Assembly: GCA_002729295.1 (NCBI GenBank)
Contig: PBTU01000159.1
Span: 1-11,420, forward strand
DNA length: 11,420 nt
Direction of reading: 5' to 3'
From: Verrucomicrobiales bacterium
GTDB lineage: Bacteria > Verrucomicrobiota > Verrucomicrobiia > Verrucomicrobiales > Akkermansiaceae
How positions within the stretch are numbered: position 1 is the stretch's first letter; every line of letters starts with the position of its first letter. Below the pieces are notes generated by a model. It searched no databases. It was not told where the DNA came from and saw only the letters and a program-made list of their open reading frames with translations. This document shows, one piece after another, positions 5,960 to 11,420 of the stretch. A program made the translations under genes and the position numbers.

Positions 5960-6721
5960 TCACTTTAGTCGAAAGGGAATGGACTGCTTGTAGGTGTAGG
6001 GGACGGCGTGGCCGAGGCCGCTGCGGGCGGGGGTGAAGCGCCATGTGCGAACGGCTGAAATGGCGGCTTGGTCTAGGGCAGCGTAGCCACTGGATTTGGT
6101 GACCCGGGCCGAGGTGACTGTTCCGGAGGTGCCGACGACGAAGGTGATGATGGTGGTTCCCTGATGGCCGGCTCGGCGCGAGGAAGAAGGGTATTTGGGC
6201 GATTTTCGGCTGACGGAGCCAGGTTTAACTGCGACGCGTTTGGCTTCGGCGGCGCGCTTGGCCGCTGCGGCTTTTGCCGCGCGGTCTCTGCGCATTTTTT
6301 CGGCGACGCGTTTTTTGGCGAGCTCCCGCTGGCGGTCTTTTTCTTTTTGAATGGCCGTAGCGCGGGCCTTTTCCTCGGCTTGCTTTTTGAGGAGCGCTGC
6401 CTGGCGGGCTTTCTCCTCTGCTTGTTTTTGGATAGGGTCTGGATCGGGGGCTGGTGGTTTGACTGGCTCAGGTTTCGGCGGCGGAGTGGGCTCCGGCTTG
6501 GAAGGAGTCCGAACGGGAGTAGGCTCTGGTGGTTTTGGGGCTTCTTCTATTTTCTTTTCGGGAGCGAGGAGGATACTAAGATCGAGGAGGGTGGGTTCAT
6601 CCTCAATGGATGACTCAGGTTCCCGCTCGAGAACGATCCAGGCCACAGCGGCGGCATGGAGAAGGACGGTGATAAAGATCACGCAAACCCATATTAGGGG
6701 ATGACTACTTCGCTGGGGCAT
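5960..6721 (-). CDS. tonB: TonB-family energy transducer
   Basis: A 253-residue inner-membrane-anchored periplasmic protein that passes proton-motive energy from ExbB-ExbD to outer-membrane receptors. The N-terminal transmembrane segment (residues about 8-29) contains T18-x3-H22, comparable to the Ser-x3-His of E. coli TonB. A Pro-rich stretch (about 57-100) of Pro-Glu/Pro-Lys repeats is followed by a long Ala/Lys/Glu/Arg helix (about 102-165) more like TolA. The C-terminal TonB domain (about 175-253) has KYPSSSRRAGHQGTTIITF, the LDQAAISAVRTWRFTPA motif and a final PFRLK. ATG 6721 overlaps exbD by 17 bases, has a purine run before it and starts just ahead of the membrane segment; an in-frame ATG at 6754 is less likely. 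It is last in the operon after exbB and exbD. No receptor gene is nearby. Confidence 0.9.
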   Translation of the reverse strand: MPQRSSHPLIWVCVIFITVLLHAAAVAWIVLEREPESSIEDEPTLLDLSILLAPEKKIEEAPKPPEPTPVRTPSKPEPTPPPKPEPVKPPAPDPDPIQKQAEEKARQAALLKKQAEEKARATAIQKEKDRQRELAKKRVAEKMRRDRAAKAAAAKRAAEAKRVAVKPGSVSRKSPKYPSSSRRAGHQGTTIITFVVGTSGTVTSARVTKSSGYAALDQAAISAVRTWRFTPARSGLGHAVPYTYKQSIPFRLK

Positions 6722-7118
6722 CTTTTTTGTGATAACCGAGATCGATAATGCCACATTCGCGGGCGGTTTCGATCACCGCGATGAAGGTTCCAAGGTGGGA
6801 GGTGCTGTCGCCTTTGATTTCGAGTGAAGTGATGTCGGTGTGGTAAATGAGGTCACGGAGACCGTCGGAAAGGGCGTTGAGTTCGATGGCGTTTCCCTCG
6901 AGGAGGAGCTTGTTGTCGGCGAGGATTACGAGGGTGAGGGATTCCAGTTCTTCACTAACGGGGGCGGCGGCAACGGGGCCGGTGGGGAGATCGACGCGGC
7001 GGTCGGGTTTGATGAACTGACTGCTCACCATGAGAAAGATGAGGAGCTGGAAGACCACGTCAATGAGCGGGGTCATATCGATCCCGGCATCTATGCGGCG
7101 CTTGCGGGTGATCAACAT
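6705..7118 (-). CDS. exbD: ExbD/TolR-family protein
   Basis: A 137-residue inner-membrane protein that forms the proton-driven motor with ExbB. A short basic cytoplasmic N-terminus (LITRKRR) leads to DMTPLIDVVFQLLIFLMV (residues 14-31). Asp20 in that segment is the conserved membrane-embedded acid, equivalent to Asp25 of E. coli ExbD, needed for proton use. The periplasmic part contains VDLPTGPVA, a TLVILADNKLLLEG strand pair and a C-terminal alpha/beta region (LEIKGDSTSHLGTFIAVIETA, GIIDLGYHKK) typical of the family. It starts 3 bases after the exbB stop and overlaps the tonB start, so translation is probably coupled along one message. Confidence 0.93.
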   Translation of the reverse strand: MLITRKRRIDAGIDMTPLIDVVFQLLIFLMVSSQFIKPDRRVDLPTGPVAAAPVSEELESLTLVILADNKLLLEGNAIELNALSDGLRDLIYHTDITSLEIKGDSTSHLGTFIAVIETARECGIIDLGYHKKDAPAK

Positions 7119-7121
7119 GGA

Positions 7122-7724
7122 CTACTCGTCGTTCTTGGAAGTGGAGAAATACCATTCCCGAAGGTGCGAAGTGACTTCGTTGAGATCGTGGACCAGCTTA
7201 TCGACACGGGCTTCAAAGATCTTGGCCATGGCCATGGCAGGGATGGCAACGAGGAGTCCGGCCACTGTGGTGAGGAGTCCGGTCCAGATGCCATCGGCAA
7301 AATCGGCCGGAGTGACCGTTTCGCCAAGTTTAGCGATTTTGGAAAAGGCAATCACCATACCCCAGACGGTGCCGAGGAGTCCGATAAGAGGTGAGATGGC
7401 CGCGATGAGGGCTAGAATACGAAGGCCGCGCTCGTGGCTATTGATGAGTTGGGAGGCGTGGCGCTCGGTAATATTGAGACAATGCTCCTCGCCGCCTTGG
7501 GCTGAGGATTGGAAGGCGCCGCCGAGCGAGAGCAAGGGATTGGTGTTGCCCCCGGGAATATGGCTTTGCTGGAGTCGGGAGAGGGCCTTTCCAGTGCGAT
7601 ATCTTCGCAGGGCATAGAATACGAGCCGCTCGAGGATGATCGCCACGGAGATGAGAGAGAGAATCAAGAGGGGCCACATGAAGCCGCCGCCTTTGAGAAA
7701 GAGATCTTTTACTGAAAAGTCCAT
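7122..7724 (-). CDS. exbB: MotA/TolQ/ExbB proton channel family protein
   Basis: A 200-residue inner-membrane protein, the channel partner of ExbD. Three membrane segments are visible: about residues 16-38 (PLLILSLISVAIILERLVFY), 101-127 (containing SPLIGLLGTVWGMVIAF, the family signature) and 145-166 (GLLTTVAGLLVAIPAMAMA). The cytoplasmic loop between the first two has the usual length. ATG 7724 gives MDFSVKDLFLKGGGFMWPLL, a normal start for short ExbB proteins; an in-frame ATG at 7778 would add 18 residues without membrane character or family match. It is first of exbB-exbD-tonB. With no outer-membrane receptor or substrate gene beside it, the operon looks like a general energy supply, although a TolQ-TolR-like role cannot be excluded from ExbB and ExbD alone. 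The upstream 181 bases (7725-7905) are shared with the divergent gene at 7906 and show no clear promoter. Confidence 0.92.
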   Translation of the reverse strand: MDFSVKDLFLKGGGFMWPLLILSLISVAIILERLVFYALRRYRTGKALSRLQQSHIPGGNTNPLLSLGGAFQSSAQGGEEHCLNITERHASQLINSHERGLRILALIAAISPLIGLLGTVWGMVIAFSKIAKLGETVTPADFADGIWTGLLTTVAGLLVAIPAMAMAKIFEARVDKLVHDLNEVTSHLREWYFSTSKNDE

Positions 7725-7905
7725 AAAGGTGGGGAATGTTGACGTTCTGTGCCCTGGATCAAAAGCTAGAAATCCCAATTTACGAATTGTTTGTCGATCT
7801 CGGTTATTTTTGGTTGCATCAGGGGAGTCGCCAGCTAGGATCGAAGAGTTGGGATGAAAATGCCCCGGCGATTCGTCTTATTCTCAGTACCTACCCACTA
7901 AACAC

Positions 7906-8565
7906 ATGACACCAAATTTTTGGACCAAACAGTTAGCTGCAGCCGTCTTTGCGCCGCTCCTCCTCACTTCTTCAAGCCAAGCTGTCCTCTTGATCGCAGC
8001 CGTCACTGATGGTGATCTCTCGGGAGGGAATCCCAAGTCAATCATTCTACAAGCTGCTGCTCCGGTTGCCGATCTTACCCTCTGGGGTGTCGGTTCGGCA
8101 AACAATGGTGGTGGAACGGATGGGCAGGAGCTTACTCTTCCGGCTGGTTCGCTTGCCCCAGGTGGTGTGATTGTAATTGCCGGAAACACGGCTTCGTTCA
8201 ATTTCTTCAATGATAATTTCGTCCAGAATTTCACTCTTGTCCAGAGTAGCTCGGCTGACATCAATGGCGATGACGCAGTCGAACTGTTTAACGATGGCTC
8301 AGTTTTCGATGTCTATGGAGATCCTGACACCTTAGGGGATGGGGAGACCTGGGACTATTCAGATGGATTCGCGACCCGGATCGGAACCGGGGTGGGCGTT
8401 TTTGATCAAGCAAATTACGCAAGTAACGCTTTCGCCTTTGATGGTCTGACCGAGCAGCAGCACATCGGTGTCTTTGTCGCTTCTGGATTTACCGCAATTC
8501 CTGAGCCGGGTTCTGCTCTTCTTTGTGGATTGGCCGGACTTGCATTTCTGGGACGTCGTCGGTAA
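7906..8565 (+). CDS. Secreted lamin-tail-like protein with PEP-CTERM anchor
   Basis: A 219-residue exported protein. A signal peptide (about residues 1-26, ending SSSQA) is followed by a beta-rich domain resembling bacterial lamin-tail (LTD) domains. It has an opening LLIAAVTDGD, a LPAGSLAPGGVIVIAGN strand pair, and INGDDAVELFNDGSVFDVYGD, which I recognise as the most typical LTD stretch, then GETWDYSDGFATR. The last residues are IPEPGSALL, a hydrophobic run and a terminal GRRR, the tripartite PEP-CTERM sorting signal cut by an exosortase, which places the mature protein at the cell surface or in the extracellular matrix. The function is not known. Such proteins are usually numerous in Verrucomicrobiota and linked to exopolysaccharide or surface assembly. 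There is no Shine-Dalgarno before the ATG (CACTAAACACATG). A terminator follows at 8588-8620. Confidence 0.85.
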   Translation: MTPNFWTKQLAAAVFAPLLLTSSSQAVLLIAAVTDGDLSGGNPKSIILQAAAPVADLTLWGVGSANNGGGTDGQELTLPAGSLAPGGVIVIAGNTASFNFFNDNFVQNFTLVQSSSADINGDDAVELFNDGSVFDVYGDPDTLGDGETWDYSDGFATRIGTGVGVFDQANYASNAFAFDGLTEQQHIGVFVASGFTAIPEPGSALLCGLAGLAFLGRRR

Positions 8566-8587
8566 GGGACTTCCTCTCAAAAATTTC

Positions 8588-8620
8588 AAAAAGCTGCTTC
8601 GTTCAGGAGTGGCTTTTTTT
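8588..8620 (+). terminator. Rho-independent terminator after the PEP-CTERM gene
   Basis: AAAAAGC (8588-8594) pairs with GCTTTTT (8612-8618). An inner CTTC/GGAG stem lies between, separated by a TG/TG internal loop, and a run of seven T ends at 8620. It begins 22 bases after the stop. The mirror-image A-run means it could also stop the convergent sulfatase transcript, about 160 bases past that gene. Bases 8621-8779 hold nothing I can support. Confidence 0.75.
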
Positions 8621-8779
8621 GTGGGAGGAAATACTGGGTGCCTCATCGAAATGGGAAATTTGGATGTAGAGGGAATCTCCTTCGAATCCAACGATGCCGA
8701 TAGCCCATGCGATTGCCACCATCGTCGCTCTGGGTGGGGAGGCGCCCGAAGATTGTGGGACCGTGACGATCTGGGAGCT

Positions 8780-10315
8780 CTAGTCGCCGGGGTTCAGCGA
8801 ACCCCACCAGGTTTTGTTAGGTTGGTAGCTAGGCTTGAGGAAGTTGGCGTGTTGTTTTTCCAGACGGGCCTGTGAGTCGGTGGCGGCCTTCTGAAGTTGC
8901 ACTTTCTTTTTGGCTGAATCGAAACGTGAATCTGGAAGAGGAATCTTGGCTCCGACTTCTTTTAAGTGAGCGGAAAGCTCTGCGCCGAGCCGGGTAACGA
9001 TTTCGGGGTTTGCTTGGGCGAGGTCTTTGGTTTCGCCAATGTCTTCCTTGAGGTTGTAGAGCTCTTCGCGTCCGTCTTCGTAGTAGCGGATGAGTTTGAG
9101 ATTGCCTTTGCGAATGATGCTCGATGGTTCTCCGCCTTGGTTTCCGTAGTGCGGATAGTGCCAGAAAAGAGCGCGCTCGGACTGCTTTCCTTCGAGAGCC
9201 TTGACGAGTGATTGGCCGTCGATGTGGTTTTCAGGACGAAGCTTCAGTCCGGCGAGTTCGAGAAGAGTAGGAAAAAAGTCAGTGCCGGTGGCGAATTGAT
9301 CGGAGCTTGAGCCCGGTTTGGCGACGCCCGGAGCCTTGATGTAAAACGGCTGGCGAATACCGCCTTCCCATTGACGTCCTTTTCCGCCGCGCAGGGGGAG
9401 GCAGGCGGTGGCGAAGGCGTCGCCGGAAGAGACACCGCCATTGTCGGAGGTGAAGATGACGATGGTGTTGTCATCGATGCCGAGATCTTTGAGGGCCTTG
9501 GTGACGATGCCAACGGCATCATCCATGGATTCCATCATGCCGCCATAAATCGGACAGTCCTGCACCTGGCGGACAGATTTGGTTCGATCGAATTTAAAGC
9601 GCTCCGTGGCCAGTCCGGCTGCAGTCGCTTTCTTACGGTATTTTTCCCAAAGGTCGGGAGTGGTTTGAATCGGGCCGTGTACGGAGTAGAAGGAGAGGAA
9701 AGCGAAGAAGGGTTTTTTGTCGTCCTTTTTGATGAACTTTACTGTTTCGTCAGCGAGACGGATGGGGAGAGACTCGCCCTTGGGGCCGTCTTCGAGGTCA
9801 GGGTTCTTATAAGGAGAGAAAAAGCCCCCCGGAGGACCGCCGCGATGATGGCCGCCTTTGTTGATCTCGAACCCATGATGCTCGGGCTTCGAGGTATCGC
9901 CCCCGAGATGCCACTTGCCGGCGAAGAAGGTGCGGTAGCCGCCTTCCTTGAGGGCTTCGGCCAGGGTGGTGGCCTCAGCAGGAAGGTTGTGAACGTATTC
10001 AGGCGGGAGGACGCGGTCGTTGCGCTTCCACTTCGTGCCGGTGGCCGCCCCAATCCAATCGGTGATGCCAATGCGGGCCGGGTATTGCCCGCTCATGATA
10101 GAAGCGCGAGAGGGTGAGCAAACCTGGCAGGTCGAATAGCCATTGGTGAAGCGCATCCCCGACTTGGCAAGAGCATCGATGTGGGGAGTCTCGTAAAAGG
10201 TGGAGCCCTCGATGGAGAGGTCTTTGATGCCAAGATCATCGGCGAGAATGAAAACGATGTTGGGTTTTCCCAGCGCGATGAAGGGAATGAGGAAGAGGAG
10301 AGAGATAAGTTTCAT
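8780..10315 (-). CDS. S1-family sulfatase, exported
   Basis: A 511-residue arylsulfatase-like enzyme that removes sulfate esters, probably from sulfated glycans outside the cytoplasm. Starting at ATG 10315 gives a signal peptide (MKLISLLFLIPFIALG) directly before KPNIVFILADDLG. Asp26 and Asp27 there are metal ligands. C66-S-P-S-R70 is the formylglycine motif, whose Cys must be oxidised by FGE or anSME to be active; neither is in the window. Further family marks are GKWHLGG, FYSVHGP and IFTSDNGG, then the C-terminal RKGNLKLIRYYEDGREELYNL subdomain. About 70 charged residues follow the usual end (ETKDLA...), including a lysine-rich stretch. An in-frame ATG at 10360 would spoil the signal peptide. 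It is a single gene, convergent with the PEP-CTERM gene and divergent from the AddB-like gene. Substrate cannot be told from this sequence. Confidence 0.94.
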   Translation of the reverse strand: MKLISLLFLIPFIALGKPNIVFILADDLGIKDLSIEGSTFYETPHIDALAKSGMRFTNGYSTCQVCSPSRASIMSGQYPARIGITDWIGAATGTKWKRNDRVLPPEYVHNLPAEATTLAEALKEGGYRTFFAGKWHLGGDTSKPEHHGFEINKGGHHRGGPPGGFFSPYKNPDLEDGPKGESLPIRLADETVKFIKKDDKKPFFAFLSFYSVHGPIQTTPDLWEKYRKKATAAGLATERFKFDRTKSVRQVQDCPIYGGMMESMDDAVGIVTKALKDLGIDDNTIVIFTSDNGGVSSGDAFATACLPLRGGKGRQWEGGIRQPFYIKAPGVAKPGSSSDQFATGTDFFPTLLELAGLKLRPENHIDGQSLVKALEGKQSERALFWHYPHYGNQGGEPSSIIRKGNLKLIRYYEDGREELYNLKEDIGETKDLAQANPEIVTRLGAELSAHLKEVGAKIPLPDSRFDSAKKKVQLQKAATDSQARLEKQHANFLKPSYQPNKTWWGSLNPGD

Positions 10316-10403
10316 TTGATTGGAGGAGGGAAACGTAAAATAGAGACAAAGACAATTCACTTTGGAGTTTCCGCTTTCTAGGGTTTCAGCCAGACTGTTG
10401 GGG

Positions 10404-11420
10404 ATGCGACCGACTTGTGACTATCTGGGCTCCGATTCTCTCTTTGGGCCTGCGGTGGTTGATTGGCTTTGGGCGGAAAAGGAAGCTCTGCCGGGGATGT
10501 TGGTGGTGGTGCCAACTTCGCAGAGTGGTCGACTTTTGAGGGAAGGGCTCGCTGAAAAGGGCGGGGCCTTGGCTCCGCGGGTGGTGACATCGGGGTATTT
10601 CCTACATACGGGGGAGGGAGCTCCGGAAGCGGTTGAGGTGTTGGCTTGGGTGGAAGTTTTGGAAGGGATTGAGGACTGGACCCGGTATGAGGCGGCGTTT
10701 CCACAGCAGCCGGGCGTTGGAGAAGAGGCCTCGTGGTCCCTGCCTTTGGCGAAATCTTTGTTTGGAGTGCGGGCGGGATTGGTCGAGGGAGGGATGATGA
10801 TTGCTGGGGCCGCGGAGCGGATGGGAGAATTGATTGAGGCTGGTCGTTGGCAGGCTTTGGCTGATTTGGAGAGTAAGGTGGAAAGCTTACTCGAAAGCTG
10901 GGGCTTTGAAAGTCGGAGTGCCTTGGTCTCACAAAATAAGATCGATTGGCCGTCGGGAATAACCGAGGTTGTTCTGGCAGGAATGGTGGATGTTTCACCG
11001 GCAGTGGTGAGGGTGTTGGAATCGAGCCCGGTTCCGGTGAGAGTGCTGGCTGGAAGCGACGAAGGTTTGGATGACTGGGGGCGGCCTGATCAGGAGCATT
11101 GGAGGGACCGTGAGATTTCGTGGCCGAAGAGTGGTTCGGTGACGCTTTCGGGTGATCCCATTCAACAGGCCGAGTGCGCCTTAGAGAAAGTGGCGGAAGG
11201 CGGACGGGCATCGGATCAGGTGACTTTGGGGTCGGTGGATGAGGAAGTGGCGGCGGAGTTGGTTCGGACTTTTGGTCGGGCGGGGTGGACAATTCATAAT
11301 CCCGGTGAAACCGCGAATCATTCCCTCGGGGCCTGGTTGAGTGCTTGGCGGGCCTACTTGCGTCGACCGGAAGCGGCCGAGGTGATGGATTTGCTTTCGT
11401 TTAAAGAAACCGGCGTGCTG
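10404..11420 (+). CDS. AddB-like/PD-(D/E)XK nuclease family protein, N-terminal part (cut by window edge)
   Basis: The frame is open from ATG 10404 to the window end, 339 codons, with no stop. The opening (YLGSDSLFGPAVVDWL, then LVVVPTSQSGRLLREGLA at residues 33-50) matches the N-terminal helicase-like domain of AddB-type proteins. There the usual Walker A is degenerate and reads like a short VVPT-x-x-x-x-RRLR pattern. Leu/Glu-rich helical segments follow (WQALADLESKVESLLESW, about residue 150), then ITEVVLAGMVDVSPAVVRVLE and, near the edge, LGAWLSAWRAYLRRPEAAEVMDLL. The PD-(D/E)XK nuclease and iron-sulfur Cys would lie downstream, outside the window. With a helicase partner such as AddA, these proteins process double-strand breaks for RecA loading. 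The start is supported by similarity and a GGGG just before it, not by a strong Shine-Dalgarno. The family call is from pattern memory and is less certain than the other enzyme calls. Confidence 0.7.
   Translation, partial: MRPTCDYLGSDSLFGPAVVDWLWAEKEALPGMLVVVPTSQSGRLLREGLAEKGGALAPRVVTSGYFLHTGEGAPEAVEVLAWVEVLEGIEDWTRYEAAFPQQPGVGEEASWSLPLAKSLFGVRAGLVEGGMMIAGAAERMGELIEAGRWQALADLESKVESLLESWGFESRSALVSQNKIDWPSGITEVVLAGMVDVSPAVVRVLESSPVPVRVLAGSDEGLDDWGRPDQEHWRDREISWPKSGSVTLSGDPIQQAECALEKVAEGGRASDQVTLGSVDEEVAAELVRTFGRAGWTIHNPGETANHSLGAWLSAWRAYLRRPEAAEVMDLLSFKETGVL

Noticed and set aside
6164..6704. Long plus-strand frames opposite tonB
   Set aside because: Gly/Phe/Arg-rich antisense of the Pro- and Lys/Ala-rich region of TonB; low complexity.
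7854..7901. 15-codon plus-strand frame just before the PEP-CTERM gene, possible leader peptide
   Set aside because: Very short, no run of control codons and no attenuator-like hairpin after it.
8681..8689. TTCGAATCC resembling a tRNA T-loop
   Set aside because: The flanking bases do not pair into a T stem, and no acceptor stem or anticodon arm fits.
8694..8783. 29-codon plus-strand frame between the terminator and the sulfatase end
   Set aside because: Too short and without recognisable features; nothing indicates translation.
10378..11292. Pro-rich minus-strand frame as a real gene
   Set aside because: The plus-strand frame reads as an AddB-like protein; low-complexity Pro/Ser content is typical of an antisense shadow. 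Kept only as a low-interest finding.

Overview
The window most likely comes from a bacterium of the Verrucomicrobiota, probably Verrucomicrobiales-like. The evidence is a PEP-CTERM sorting tail, an S1 sulfatase, a DUF5069 protein of the long two-part form, coiled-coil lipoproteins with a small beta module I associate with this phylum, and an almost complete lack of Shine-Dalgarno sequences before start codons. Base composition looks even. I see no insertion sequence, tRNA, rRNA or CRISPR array. This is inference from protein and signal types, not a phylogenetic placement.

Positions 1-2030, minus strand: three genes read leftward, a DUF5069 protein, a Nudix-type predicted phosphoesterase, and the N-terminal part of an OppA-like oligopeptide-binding lipoprotein that runs off the left edge. 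Positions 2103-3390, plus strand: two tandem coiled-coil lipoproteins that look like a short and a long version of one design. Positions 3398-4105, minus strand: a membrane-anchored protein I do not recognise, nearly abutting the long lipoprotein tail to tail.

Positions 4141-5650, minus strand: a canonical 317-residue transaldolase with its own terminator and a palindrome upstream, preceded by a small KH-domain RNA-binding protein (KhpA type) with its own terminator. A 309-base gap (5651-5959) has no convincing gene but holds a strong palindrome. Positions 5960-7724, minus strand: a compact exbB-exbD-tonB operon, the inner-membrane energy-transducing complex that drives TonB-dependent outer-membrane uptake.

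Positions 7906-8620, plus strand: a secreted lamin-tail-like protein with a PEP-CTERM anchor, followed by a terminator. Positions 8780-10315, minus strand: an exported S1 sulfatase. Positions 10404-11420, plus strand: the N-terminal part of an AddB-like recombination nuclease subunit, cut by the right edge.

Together the genes suggest a polysaccharide- and peptide-scavenging lifestyle: sulfatase, TonB energy supply, peptide uptake and the pentose phosphate pathway. They are not an obvious single system. I found no clear new defence or mobile system. The least-explained items are the paired lipoproteins, the unrecognised anchored protein at 3398-4105, and the palindromes at 5206-5220 and 5833-5848.
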